Positions 1-8,311 of a stretch of DNA of 64,000 bases are shown here, piece after piece. Made by a program: the position numbers and the translations under genes. A model generated the notes under the pieces. It saw nothing but the letters and a program-made list of their open reading frames with translations, was not told the DNA's origin and searched no databases. The DNA comes from Rhodospirillaceae bacterium (GTDB lineage Bacteria > Pseudomonadota > Alphaproteobacteria > UBA6615): the NCBI GenBank assembly GCA_002713365.1, contig PASR01000008.1, positions 148,363 through 212,362 on the forward strand. Reading direction: 5' to 3'. How positions within the stretch are numbered: position 1 is the stretch's first letter; every line of letters starts with the position of its first letter.

Positions 1-344
1 CCTAACGCTAAGTCCCATAATCCATTTCCAAAACTAAAGACCAGAGCTCCTATTGCGGCAACTATCAATAAACTAGCAACAGTTCGGCGCGGTCCATGAC
101 TATCTAGAAAAAAACCTAATGGGAGTTGAGCTGCTGCGAATGATATAAAATAAGCACTCGTTAATAGACCCAAGCCCCCAGCAGTCAGAGCGACTTCTTC
201 AACTAAATTAGGCCCTATAACCGCATTAACAGTACGATATAAATAGGATAAAAAATAACCCAGAGCAAAAGGCAAAAAGACTCTACATACCAACCAATAA
301 AATTTTAGTTCTTTCTGACTAGTATTTTTATTTAAATTTTTCAT
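1..344 (-). CDS. MFS transporter, N-terminal part (runs off left edge)
   Basis: Reading leftward from an ATG at 344 gives an open frame of about 114 codons to the window edge, so only the amino end is present. It shows a short charged lead, a first membrane helix, a YLYRTVNAVIGP stretch and, after a second helix, a motif-A-like loop GFFLDSHGPRR that is typical between TM2 and TM3 of major facilitator transporters. Another hydrophobic helix follows. Substrate cannot be told from this part. The start lies 23 bp beyond the stop of the enoyl-CoA hydratase-like gene, so the two may be co-transcribed, although a palindrome sits between them. No good Shine-Dalgarno sequence is visible before the ATG. 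Confidence 0.8.
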   Translation of the reverse strand, partial: MKNLNKNTSQKELKFYWLVCRVFLPFALGYFLSYLYRTVNAVIGPNLVEEVALTAGGLGLLTSAYFISFAAAQLPLGFFLDSHGPRRTVASLLIVAAIGALVFSFGNGLWDLAL

Positions 345-352
345 AAAGATAA

Positions 353-369
353 AACCCTAAGTTAGGGTT
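353..369. repeat. 17-bp near-perfect palindrome between two genes
   Basis: AACCCTAA, one central G, then TTAGGGTT: two 8-bp arms that are exact reverse complements. It overlaps the stop codon of the upstream minus-strand gene and ends nine bases before the MFS start. Read on the minus strand it is followed by TTTATCTTT, so it may be a weak terminator or attenuator. A dyad operator is the alternative. Confidence 0.5.
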
Positions 370-1147
370 ATTGGCCTGTAAATACAGGCTTCTTTCCGTT
401 AAGAAAAGCTTGATATCCCTCTTTATAGTCATCACTGTCAGCATAATCATATTGTGCCTCTAACTCATCAGACGTGTATGAGCTTCGCTGGACTAGTCGA
501 CGAATAGCCCTGCGATGCCAACGGGCAGCAAGCGGAGCGCCTGCTGCGATCCGTTTCGCTGAAGTCATAACTTCTTCTAATAATTTATCCTGATCTGCAA
601 TACGCGTTATTAATTTATTACATTTAGCTTCTTCTGCTGAATGAATCCGACCCTCTAGAAGAATTTCAAATGCTGTCGGTTTACCAACTGCATCAACCAA
701 AAGTTCAAGTAAACCATAAGAAAGAAAAAGGCCAACATTTTTAGCCGGAATACCAAATCTTCCTGAAGGACTGGAAATACGCAGGTCACAAGCCAAAGCT
801 AATTCTAAACCTCCTCCCAAACAAAAACCGTTTATCATAGCTATCACCGGAAGCCGGCACTCATAAGCTGCAGAAAATGCTTTTCCTGTAGCCTCTTCAT
901 ACACTTTAACTTTCTCTCGGCTAGAGCGCTCTTCTTCAAATCCACTGATATCTGCACCAGCACAGAAAGCAGCATCTCCAGCTCCTCTGATTACTAAGCA
1001 GCGCAGCTCCTCTTCGTGGGAAACCTTATCAATTGTGTTGGCCAGCAATATCCAATCAATCTGTCGTAAAGCGTTGCGTTTTTCTGGCCGATTTAAGGTA
1101 ATAAATGCTATATTATTATGTCGTTCTACTAAAATAGTATTATTCAT
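368..1147 (-). CDS. enoyl-CoA hydratase/isomerase family protein
   Basis: A 259-residue crotonase-fold protein, normal length for the family. The two oxyanion-hole segments are visible: AFCAGADISGF near residues 60-70 and GFCLGGGLELALACD near 107-121. The usual acidic catalytic segment (PEI...GGTQRL) is replaced by FGIPAKNVGL...YGLLELL, so the classic hydratase glutamates are not obvious. This matches a crotonase subgroup whose chemistry I cannot assign from sequence. The final QAFLNGKKPVF is the normal family tail. It could hydrate or isomerise an acyl-CoA made by the nearby box pathway, but it is not in that operon. It may be co-transcribed with the MFS gene to its left. Confidence 0.9.
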   Translation of the reverse strand: MNNTILVERHNNIAFITLNRPEKRNALRQIDWILLANTIDKVSHEEELRCLVIRGAGDAAFCAGADISGFEEERSSREKVKVYEEATGKAFSAAYECRLPVIAMINGFCLGGGLELALACDLRISSPSGRFGIPAKNVGLFLSYGLLELLVDAVGKPTAFEILLEGRIHSAEEAKCNKLITRIADQDKLLEEVMTSAKRIAAGAPLAARWHRRAIRRLVQRSSYTSDELEAQYDYADSDDYKEGYQAFLNGKKPVFTGQ

Positions 1148-1239
1148 AAATTATGCGCCTATATGTTTTAGTATTAACAAATGCTATATTTATATTAAAT
1201 ATGCTCCATCACCATATGTTATGGCGCATGCTTTAGAGG

Positions 1240-2307
1240 TTAATTATTGGCTGACAATAAATTAGTTGGCCGGCCTGCAAAGTTCTTAAGTGTGTCTTCT
1301 AATATTTTTTGCTCAACATCACGAGTGATGAAAACTATACGCGTACGTTTATCTATGTTGTCCCACGATTCTAGTTCAACTGGAGGATGAAACACATGCT
1401 GAACTCCGTGTATTACAACTGGACCACTTAATTCATCTACATTAATTATACCTTTTACTCTTAGCAAATCTGGTCCTTTTAGTAACATAATTAAATCAAA
1501 CCATTGTTCTACTGCATCTAGTCTTATTGGCTCATCAAAAGTCACGCAAAATGCCCTGATTTTATCGTCGTGACGATTAACATCGTGGCCGTGGGAATGT
1601 CCTTGTATTTCATTATATGCTTCTTCTTTAAGCCATTTAATAACGTCAGGTTTTGCTTCTTCTGGGTTATATAAACCTATTCCAAATAATTCTTTCGGTT
1701 CCACGACTCCGTTCACCACCTTCAACTTGCGTGCGGCAGGGTTTATTTGTTTAAGTCTTTCATAAAGAGATTTAAGGGAAGTTGAATCTATTAGATCAGT
1801 TTTAGTTATCAATAATCTATCCGCGACCGCGACCTGCTTTATAGATTCAAATTGGGCATCTAATGTGGACATGCCATTTACAGCATCAACACTTGTTACT
1901 ACTCCATCCAAACGAAAATATCTTATTGTTAGATCATCTCCCATCAAAGTATGAAGAATTGGAGCTGGATCAGCAAGTCCTGTTGTTTCAATCAACACTC
2001 TATCAAAAGGAGGAACATCACCACGCATGCGAACCATCATTAAATCCCGCAAAGTGTTAACTAAATCACCGCGAACAGTGCAGCATAAACATCCATTATT
2101 CAACAAAACCATATCTTCTTTGCCACCAACCACCAACTCATGGTCCAGTCCTATTTCACCAAACTCATTTACTATTACGGCACTATTACTCATACCAGCT
2201 TGCTGCAATAGATAATTTAGTACTGTGGTTTTTCCACTACCTAAGAATCCAGTTAGTAATGTAACTGGAATAGCCTCAATCTCATGGCTTTTATTGTTAT
2301 TTGTCAC
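1240..2307 (-). CDS. CobW/COG0523-family GTP-binding metallochaperone-like protein
   Basis: A G3E-family GTPase of about 355 residues. Walker A GFLGSGKT lies at residues 20-27, the family metal-binding CLCC at 73-76, an ITKTDL nucleotide-specificity motif in mid-protein, and a His-rich linker (HSHGHD) before the C-terminal CobW domain. I chose the GTG at 2307 because AAAGGAG lies eight bases upstream. Longer in-frame starts add an unconserved lead. Family members insert or store Zn, Co or Fe for client enzymes; the client is unknown here. It is transcribed divergently from hisI, a Zn/Mg-dependent enzyme. A functional link is conceivable but unproven. Confidence 0.9.
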   Translation of the reverse strand: MTNNNKSHEIEAIPVTLLTGFLGSGKTTVLNYLLQQAGMSNSAVIVNEFGEIGLDHELVVGGKEDMVLLNNGCLCCTVRGDLVNTLRDLMMVRMRGDVPPFDRVLIETTGLADPAPILHTLMGDDLTIRYFRLDGVVTSVDAVNGMSTLDAQFESIKQVAVADRLLITKTDLIDSTSLKSLYERLKQINPAARKLKVVNGVVEPKELFGIGLYNPEEAKPDVIKWLKEEAYNEIQGHSHGHDVNRHDDKIRAFCVTFDEPIRLDAVEQWFDLIMLLKGPDLLRVKGIINVDELSGPVVIHGVQHVFHPPVELESWDNIDKRTRIVFITRDVEQKILEDTLKNFAGRPTNLLSANN

Positions 2308-2425
2308 TAAATTATCTCCTTTAAATAATGAGCGACTTGACATCTTGTGATTCAGAACCAGTATAGCACGCCACAACTAGCACCACAGATATGTATACTA
2401 AACACATCTGAAAGGACTAATCGAT

Positions 2426-2911
2426 ATGACAAAAGAAATATCTAAGCTTTTCTCCCCCAGAATATCTATAGAACAGGTGGAAGAGGGTAACGAGCTTGCA
2501 CCTAAGTTCAATGAAGATGGGCTTATACCTGTAGTAACTACGGATGCCATAAGCGGAGAAGTGTTGATGCATGGCTATATGAATACTGAAGCACTAGAAA
2601 AAACAATTCTTACAGGTGAAGCATACTATTGGAGTCGTAGTAGGCAATCCCTTTGGCATAAAGGCGCCACAAGTGGTCTTATTCAGAAAATAATTGAGAT
2701 ACGTATCGATGACGATCAGGATGCGGTCTGGCTTAGAGCGGAAGTAAACGGCGGAGCAAGTTGCCATGTAGGCTATCGCTCATGCTTTTTTCGTTCAGTG
2801 CCTATTGGAGACAATTCAAATAACGCTAAAAAACTAAACTATGAAGAGACAGAAAAAGTTTTTGACCCTAAAGAAGTTTATGGGGATGCACCTAACCCAA
2901 CTAAACTTTAG
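2426..2911 (+). CDS. hisI: phosphoribosyl-AMP cyclohydrolase
   Basis: 161 residues. HisI opens the purine ring of PR-AMP in histidine biosynthesis, step 3, in the cytosol. Family hallmarks are visible: MHGYMNTEAL, the YWSRSRQSLWHKGATSG substrate segment, the D-x-D-x-D metal cluster DDDQDAVWL, and the cysteine motif GASCHVGYRSCFFR for zinc. It is the HisI-only form, with no fused HisE pyrophosphatase. An AAAGGA sequence lies a few bases before the ATG. The gene is isolated from other his genes in the window. A HisN-type phosphatase at 59600 is far away. Confidence 0.95.
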   Translation: MTKEISKLFSPRISIEQVEEGNELAPKFNEDGLIPVVTTDAISGEVLMHGYMNTEALEKTILTGEAYYWSRSRQSLWHKGATSGLIQKIIEIRIDDDQDAVWLRAEVNGGASCHVGYRSCFFRSVPIGDNSNNAKKLNYEETEKVFDPKEVYGDAPNPTKL

Positions 2912-2956
2912 CGGCCTTTACAGGAATAATAGAGGGGAACGAATAAAACCCTATTC

Positions 2957-4285
2957 TTATAATGTATCTTGGAATTTAACAGGTTTACCAATAGGCTCTG
3001 CAGCTATTTCTCCATCTCGCATTACTACATTACCACGAATAATTGTGCCCATAGGCCAACCAATTATATCCATTCCTTCAAAAGGTGACCATCCACACTT
3101 TGAAACCAACCAGTCAGCTTTAATTTGACGCTTAGCTTTCATATCTACCATGGTAAAATCACCGTCAAAGCCAAGGGCTATTCTACCCTTACCTGCTATC
3201 CCAAATATTCGTGCCGGTCCAGAGCATACTAAATCCACTAAACGTGCTAAAGTCATTCGTTGAGAATTTACGTGATTTAGGAGCAGGGGTAGCTGCGTTT
3301 GAACACCCGGCATACCAGAAGGCGAAGAAGGATAGCTCATTGATTTTTCTTCAGCAGTATGCGGAGCGTGATCAGAACCAACGACATCAAATACACCACC
3401 ATTAACTCCAGACCATAGAGCAGTATTGTGATATTGATCTCTAATAGGAGGATTCATTTGCGCATATGTACCCAGACGATCATAGCAATCAGGAGAAAAC
3501 AAAGTAAGATGCTGAGGTGTTATCTCACAAGTGGCAATATCTTTTGCATCGGCAAGCATTTTAACCTCTTCAGCAGTGGTAACATGCAAAACATGAATCC
3601 TGCGCCCAGTCTCTCTAGCCAATTTAATCAGTCGACGAGTGGCATTAATTGCTGTTTCTTCGTCTCTCCATAAAGGATGGGAAGAAGGGTCACCATCAAC
3701 TCTATATTCTTTACGGTCTATTAAACGTTTTTCATCCTCTGAATGAACGGCTACTCTTCTTGACCCATTAGATAAAACTCTGCGAATATTTTCATCATCT
3801 GGAACTAATAAATCTCCCGTAGAGCTACCCATAAACATTTTTACCCCACAGCACCCAGGCAATCTTTCTAAGTCTGCTAGTGTATCTGCATTTTCTGCAG
3901 ATGCCCCAACAAAAAAAGCATGTTCAGTCCAAGCACGCCCCCTGGCACGGGATAGCTTATCCTCTAAAGCAAGTTTATTAGTCGTTGATGGATTTGTATT
4001 TGGCATCTCAAAAACAGCGGTTACTCCGCCTAAGACAGCAGCACGAGTGCCGCTCTCAAGGTTTTCTTTTTGCTCATTTCCCGGTTCACGAAAATGAACC
4101 TGTGTATCTACAACGCCTGGTAAGACCACCAGGCCCGTGGCATCGAAAACCTCATCAGCAACATTAGAATTAATACTACCAATTTCAGAAATAATACCAT
4201 TTTTAACAGCAACGTCTGTCTCACTTGGACCGCTAGTAGTCCATACAGTTCCGCCTTTTATAACTAAGTCATATATTTTATTCAT
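2957..4285 (-). CDS. pyrC: dihydroorotase / dihydroorotase-like amidohydrolase
   Basis: 442 residues, amidohydrolase superfamily, type I dihydroorotase group, which cyclises carbamoyl-aspartate to dihydroorotate in pyrimidine synthesis. Visible elements: LPGVVDTQVHFREPG (metal strand 1), GVKMFMGSSTG with the bridging lysine, VAVHSEDE and IHVLHVTT histidines, and GSDHAPH with the catalytic aspartate. Oddity: the usual H-x-H of strand 1 reads Q-V-H, so the first metal histidine is Gln. I recall this variant from a proteobacterial subgroup, but it leaves allantoinase- or hydantoinase-like alternatives open. The ATG at 4285 is preferred over an in-frame TTG 12 bases earlier. It converges with hisI. 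Confidence 0.8.
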   Translation of the reverse strand: MNKIYDLVIKGGTVWTTSGPSETDVAVKNGIISEIGSINSNVADEVFDATGLVVLPGVVDTQVHFREPGNEQKENLESGTRAAVLGGVTAVFEMPNTNPSTTNKLALEDKLSRARGRAWTEHAFFVGASAENADTLADLERLPGCCGVKMFMGSSTGDLLVPDDENIRRVLSNGSRRVAVHSEDEKRLIDRKEYRVDGDPSSHPLWRDEETAINATRRLIKLARETGRRIHVLHVTTAEEVKMLADAKDIATCEITPQHLTLFSPDCYDRLGTYAQMNPPIRDQYHNTALWSGVNGGVFDVVGSDHAPHTAEEKSMSYPSSPSGMPGVQTQLPLLLNHVNSQRMTLARLVDLVCSGPARIFGIAGKGRIALGFDGDFTMVDMKAKRQIKADWLVSKCGWSPFEGMDIIGWPMGTIIRGNVVMRDGEIAAEPIGKPVKFQDTL

Positions 4286-4327
4286 AGTCCCATCCAAGTG
4301 ATCTTTGTCAAAAAGTTATAATTAAAC

Positions 4328-5164
4328 TCACAATTTATAAACATCTAAATATTTATTCAGAAATTTACAAATTATATTAAGTGTTTTTTGAGGATGGTCC
4401 TTATGGGGAGAATGACCACAAGAACTGAAAATTTTAGTTTTAACCACCCCCCCTAGCTGCCTCCTAATTGCATCAACCTGTGCCGTGGTACCAAATTCAT
4501 CAATATCGCCCTGAATCACAAGGGTTGGACATCCTATCTGGCGTAAATAATTTTCTATATTCCAAGATCTAAATTTAGGATCGAGCCATATGTCATTCCA
4601 ACCATAAAAACAAGAATCAGGGTCGCGATGGTATTTTAATAGTTTAGCACGCAAGTTCTTTTGGATGTAATCTTCCCTTACCCTTTCAATACCAGCTATA
4701 CTTCTATTTTCCACAAAAACATGCGGAGCCTCTATAACCATTGCTTTTACTGGCCATTGATTAGCACCCGCATGAATTAGTGCGATAGAAGCGCCATCAC
4801 TATGGCCGATCAGTATAGGTTTTTTAATGTTTAGTTCTTTCCTCAAAGTTGGTAAGACTTCAAGAGCTTCAAAATGCATATAATCTATTTTACGTGGCCT
4901 AGACAGTTTTTCAGAATTACCATACCCATATCGCGAATAAACTAAGGACGGTAATCCACACATATCTGATTTTTTTTCTGGGAAATCCCGCCATAACTCA
5001 GCCGAACCTAGTCCATCGTGTAAAAAAATTAGCTCAGTATCATTGATATTTCGAGATCTAGTCCAATAGTATTCTAGTTGATGGCCTGCAATATCAATAT
5101 TTTTATAAGTTTTTGAGTAATTCATTTTGATACGTCCATCTAAAGTCCTAGACCAATTATCCAT
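4328..5164 (-). CDS. alpha/beta-fold hydrolase linked to the box cluster
   Basis: About 278 residues from the ATG at 5164; a GTG at 5179 and an ATG at 5125 are alternatives, none with a strong ribosome site. A complete alpha/beta hydrolase set is visible: oxyanion segment LHDGLGSAELWRDFP, SRYGYGNS, nucleophile elbow GHSDGAS, acid in GDIDEFG, and histidine in CGHSPHKDHP. Proteins with the same LHxGLGS...WRDFP and GHSDG signatures often sit in aerobic benzoyl-CoA clusters; their substrate is unsettled, with thioester or lactone proposals. Here it is divergent from boxC with an 80-bp gap, which supports shared regulation. Confidence 0.85.
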   Translation of the reverse strand: MDNWSRTLDGRIKMNYSKTYKNIDIAGHQLEYYWTRSRNINDTELIFLHDGLGSAELWRDFPEKKSDMCGLPSLVYSRYGYGNSEKLSRPRKIDYMHFEALEVLPTLRKELNIKKPILIGHSDGASIALIHAGANQWPVKAMVIEAPHVFVENRSIAGIERVREDYIQKNLRAKLLKYHRDPDSCFYGWNDIWLDPKFRSWNIENYLRQIGCPTLVIQGDIDEFGTTAQVDAIRRQLGGVVKTKIFSSCGHSPHKDHPQKTLNIICKFLNKYLDVYKL

Positions 5165-5243
5165 AATTATTTTAAGCACACTGTATTATGATGTTCGAGT
5201 GATCTAAACTCCTTAGTTAAGCGTAACCAGAATAAGAAGTATT

Positions 5244-6884
5244 ATGATAGATTTTTTAACCAGTCCTGACCACTATAAGCATTGGAAAATTAGTTTTAAT
5301 GGTCGAGTTGCAAGCTTAGCATTAAATATTAAGGAAGATGCAGTTATATCAGAGGGATACGAATTGAAACTAAATTCGTATGACTTAGGTGTTGATATTG
5401 AACTTAATGATGCAATCCAACGTCTTAGGTTTGAACATCCTGAAGTAGGGGCAGTAATAATTACCTCTGGCCAAGAACGTATCTTTAGCGCAGGCGCTAA
5501 TATAAAAATGCTCGGACAATCCTCACACGCCGATAAAGTAAATTTTTGTAAATTTACAAATGAAACGCGAAACTCTATTGAGGATGCCAGTGATTATTCG
5601 GGCCAAAGGTATTTATGCATGATAAATGGAAATGCTGCCGGTGGCGGCTATGAATTAGCATTGGCTACAAGTCATATAATCCTAGTTGATGACGGAGCTA
5701 CATCTGTTTCATTACCCGAGGTACCTATGCTAGCAGTATTACCCGGAACTGGAGGTTTAACTAGAGTTGTTGAAAAACGGCGTGTGCGCAGAGATAGAGC
5801 AGATTTTTTCTGTACTACTGGAGAGGGATTAAGAGGAAAAAGGGCTTTAGAGTGGGGGCTTGTAGATGAGCTGGCGTCGCGTTCAAATCTTGAGAATGCT
5901 GCATTTAAAAAAGCAGAATCTCTCGCGAAATTAAGCGACCGTCCTTCAGACAGTGAAGGCATTTTGTTTAAAGATTTAGAACGCAAAATTAGTCGAAATT
6001 CAATTAGATATAAACATGTAACAGTAGATTATGATCGCGAGCTTAGGTCAGCGACAATAATGATAATTGCGCCAATAGAGGTTCCTCCAAAAAATATTGA
6101 AATAATCCATGCTCAAGGTTGTGACTTTTGGCCAGTAGCTATGGCGCGTGAATTAGAAGACGCAATTCTTCATTTAAGGTTTAATGAGCCCGAGTTAGGT
6201 ACATGGATACTAAAAACTTCAGGTGCGAGCCAAAATATAGCAGCGGCCGATCAAGCAATGTATGATAATTCTGATCATTGGCTTATACGTGAAATAACCC
6301 TTTACCTAAAACGTACTTTTAAGCGACTTGATGTTTCTTCTCGTAGCATAATTGCTCTTATAACACCTGGCTCCTGCTTCACTGGAACCTTAATGGAATT
6401 AGCGCTAAGTGCTGATATTTCATACATGCTTGATGGCACAATATTGGACTCAGATATTGAACCAGCAACAGTTCGTCTAACCAATATGAATTTTGGCCCG
6501 TTAATTATGTGCAACGGACTGTCACGTATAGAGAGTAGATTCCTCTGTGATAATAAAGACATATCTAAAATTAGGGATAAGATTGGTGAAGATTTAACAG
6601 CAACTGAAGCAGAGAATTTGGGAATAGTAACATTTATTCCTGATGATATAGACTGGGAAGATGAAGTTAGAGTAGCTATTGAAGCGCGCGCTAGTTTTTC
6701 TCCGGATGCTCTAACTGCTATGGAAGCCAATCTGCGTTTTGGTGGTCCAGAAACCATGGAAAGTAAAATATTTTCCCGTTTATCTGCTTGGCAGAACTGG
6801 GTCTTTTTGCGAAAAAACGCGGGAAATTCGTTACAACTATATGGTAGCGGAAAGAAACCCAAATTCGAACGAGAGCGAATTTAG
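5244..6884 (+). CDS. boxC: benzoyl-CoA-dihydrodiol lyase (2,3-epoxybenzoyl-CoA ring-opening dihydrolase)
   Basis: 546 residues, twice the length of an ordinary crotonase, as expected for BoxC. The enzyme hydrolytically opens 2,3-epoxybenzoyl-CoA to 3,4-dehydroadipyl-CoA semialdehyde plus formate. The N-terminal half carries FSAGANIKMLG (oxyanion) and NGNAAGGGYELALA, followed by SLPEVPMLAVLPGTGGL with its conserved glutamate. The second half is a degenerate crotonase-like domain (CFTGTLMELALSADI). It is first in a tight boxC-boxB-ligase operon, with 3 bp before boxB. The ATG at 5244 is preceded only by a weak AAGAAG. Identification is secure from length and overall pattern. Confidence 0.95.
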   Translation: MIDFLTSPDHYKHWKISFNGRVASLALNIKEDAVISEGYELKLNSYDLGVDIELNDAIQRLRFEHPEVGAVIITSGQERIFSAGANIKMLGQSSHADKVNFCKFTNETRNSIEDASDYSGQRYLCMINGNAAGGGYELALATSHIILVDDGATSVSLPEVPMLAVLPGTGGLTRVVEKRRVRRDRADFFCTTGEGLRGKRALEWGLVDELASRSNLENAAFKKAESLAKLSDRPSDSEGILFKDLERKISRNSIRYKHVTVDYDRELRSATIMIIAPIEVPPKNIEIIHAQGCDFWPVAMARELEDAILHLRFNEPELGTWILKTSGASQNIAAADQAMYDNSDHWLIREITLYLKRTFKRLDVSSRSIIALITPGSCFTGTLMELALSADISYMLDGTILDSDIEPATVRLTNMNFGPLIMCNGLSRIESRFLCDNKDISKIRDKIGEDLTATEAENLGIVTFIPDDIDWEDEVRVAIEARASFSPDALTAMEANLRFGGPETMESKIFSRLSAWQNWVFLRKNAGNSLQLYGSGKKPKFERERI

Positions 6885-6887
6885 AAT

Positions 6888-8303
6888 ATGAAAATAAATT
6901 ATAATGATTTAATACCAAATAATGTTGGCCTTTCTGATGATCGACGACTTTTGCGTGCTCTCGAAAGATGGCAACCAGCTTACCTAAATTGGTGGAACGA
7001 ACTTGGACCTATTGATACAGAAACATTCCAGGTTTATTTGCGGACAGCTATCAGCGTAGAATCAAATGGATGGGCTAATTATGGTCATGTGCATATGCCT
7101 GATTACCGCTGGGGAATTTTTCTAAGCCCCCCAGAACCAAATCGTAAAATAGGCTTCGGATACCATAAAGGAGAAGAGGCATGGTCTGAAGTACCTGGTG
7201 AATACAGAACGGAATTACGCCGACTAATTGTAACACAAGGAGACACTGAACCAGCTTCAGTGGAGCAGCAACGTCATCTGGGGAAAACTTGTCCATCTCT
7301 GTACGATCTTAGAAACTTGTTTCAGGTAAACGTCGAAGAAGGGCGACATCTATGGGCAATGGTATACCTTTTACATGCGCATTTTGGACGAGATGGACGT
7401 GAAGAAGCGGATGAAATGCTCGATCGCCATGCCGGCGACCCAGATAAACCCCGCATACTTGAGGCATTTAACGAGACCACCGATGATTGGCTATCGTTTT
7501 TTATGTTCACTTATTTTCAGGATAGAGATGGCAAGTTTCAACTAGCAGCCCTATCAGAGTCAGGCTTTGATCCCTTATCCAGGACTTGTCGATTCATGTT
7601 GACTGAAGAAGCTCACCATATGTTCGTTGGCGAAACTGGTATAATGCGTATCATTCAAAGAACTTGTGAACTCATGCAAAAGCACGACAGTGATGACGTA
7701 CGCCCATTTGGTGGAATTGATCTACTGACTATTCAAAAATGGATAAATTTTCATTATTCCATTTGCTTAGACTTGTTTGGATCTGAGAAGTCTACAAATG
7801 CTGCGAACTATTACTCTATGGGTCTAAAAGGGCGATACCAAGAAGCTAAAATTAATGATGACCATATTTTAACTAATTCCCAAACTTTGGTCCCTAAAGT
7901 TGAAGATAATAAAATTTCTACTGAAGAATCAGCACTACTTACCGCAATAAATTATAAACTGAGAGAAGATTATGCCAAAGATAGTCAACGCGGAATAAGC
8001 CGTTTTAATAAAATCATTAGAAATTACGCTATAAATACAGAACTTAAACTTCCCGACGCAGCTTTTAATAGAAACATTGGGGTGTTTAAAGATATAAACT
8101 GTTCGCCCGATGGTACTATTTTATCTCAGAGTGAGTGGCAAGAACATCGTCATGAATGGCTACCCTCCGAAGATGATTACGCATTCGTAAGGTCGCTGAT
8201 GGTGCCAGTTATAGAACCAGGAAAAATGGCTAGCTGGATAGCTCCCCCCAAACGCGGTATACATGGCTTAGACATAGACTATGAATACGTAATGTTTCAT
8301 TAA
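6888..8303 (+). CDS. boxB: benzoyl-CoA 2,3-epoxidase, oxygenase component
   Basis: 471 residues. BoxB is a class I di-iron epoxidase that inserts oxygen into benzoyl-CoA, taking electrons from BoxA. The ferritin-like ligand pattern is visible: Glu at about 121, EEGRH at 150-154, an Asp at about 212 (YFQDRDG), and TEEAHH at 239-244. This gives two E-x-x-H pairs. The C-terminal PSEDDYAFVRSLM segment is typical of the family. The ATG lies 3 bp after the boxC stop. Its reductase partner boxA is not in the window, so electrons must come from a gene elsewhere or another reductase. Confidence 0.95.
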   Translation: MKINYNDLIPNNVGLSDDRRLLRALERWQPAYLNWWNELGPIDTETFQVYLRTAISVESNGWANYGHVHMPDYRWGIFLSPPEPNRKIGFGYHKGEEAWSEVPGEYRTELRRLIVTQGDTEPASVEQQRHLGKTCPSLYDLRNLFQVNVEEGRHLWAMVYLLHAHFGRDGREEADEMLDRHAGDPDKPRILEAFNETTDDWLSFFMFTYFQDRDGKFQLAALSESGFDPLSRTCRFMLTEEAHHMFVGETGIMRIIQRTCELMQKHDSDDVRPFGGIDLLTIQKWINFHYSICLDLFGSEKSTNAANYYSMGLKGRYQEAKINDDHILTNSQTLVPKVEDNKISTEESALLTAINYKLREDYAKDSQRGISRFNKIIRNYAINTELKLPDAAFNRNIGVFKDINCSPDGTILSQSEWQEHRHEWLPSEDDYAFVRSLMVPVIEPGKMASWIAPPKRGIHGLDIDYEYVMFH

Positions 8304-8311
8304 TAATACCA

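Noticed and set aside
353-369. TTAGGG-like string as a telomere-type repeat
   Set aside because: Only a single palindromic copy is present; no tandem array exists.
1863-2215. Open frames on the plus strand inside the CobW gene
   Set aside because: They are antisense to a well-supported gene, have no ribosome site and no recognisable protein pattern.
6302-6862. 186-codon minus-strand open frame within boxC
   Set aside because: It lies entirely antisense to boxC, lacks family-like sequence and its composition mirrors the boxC codons.
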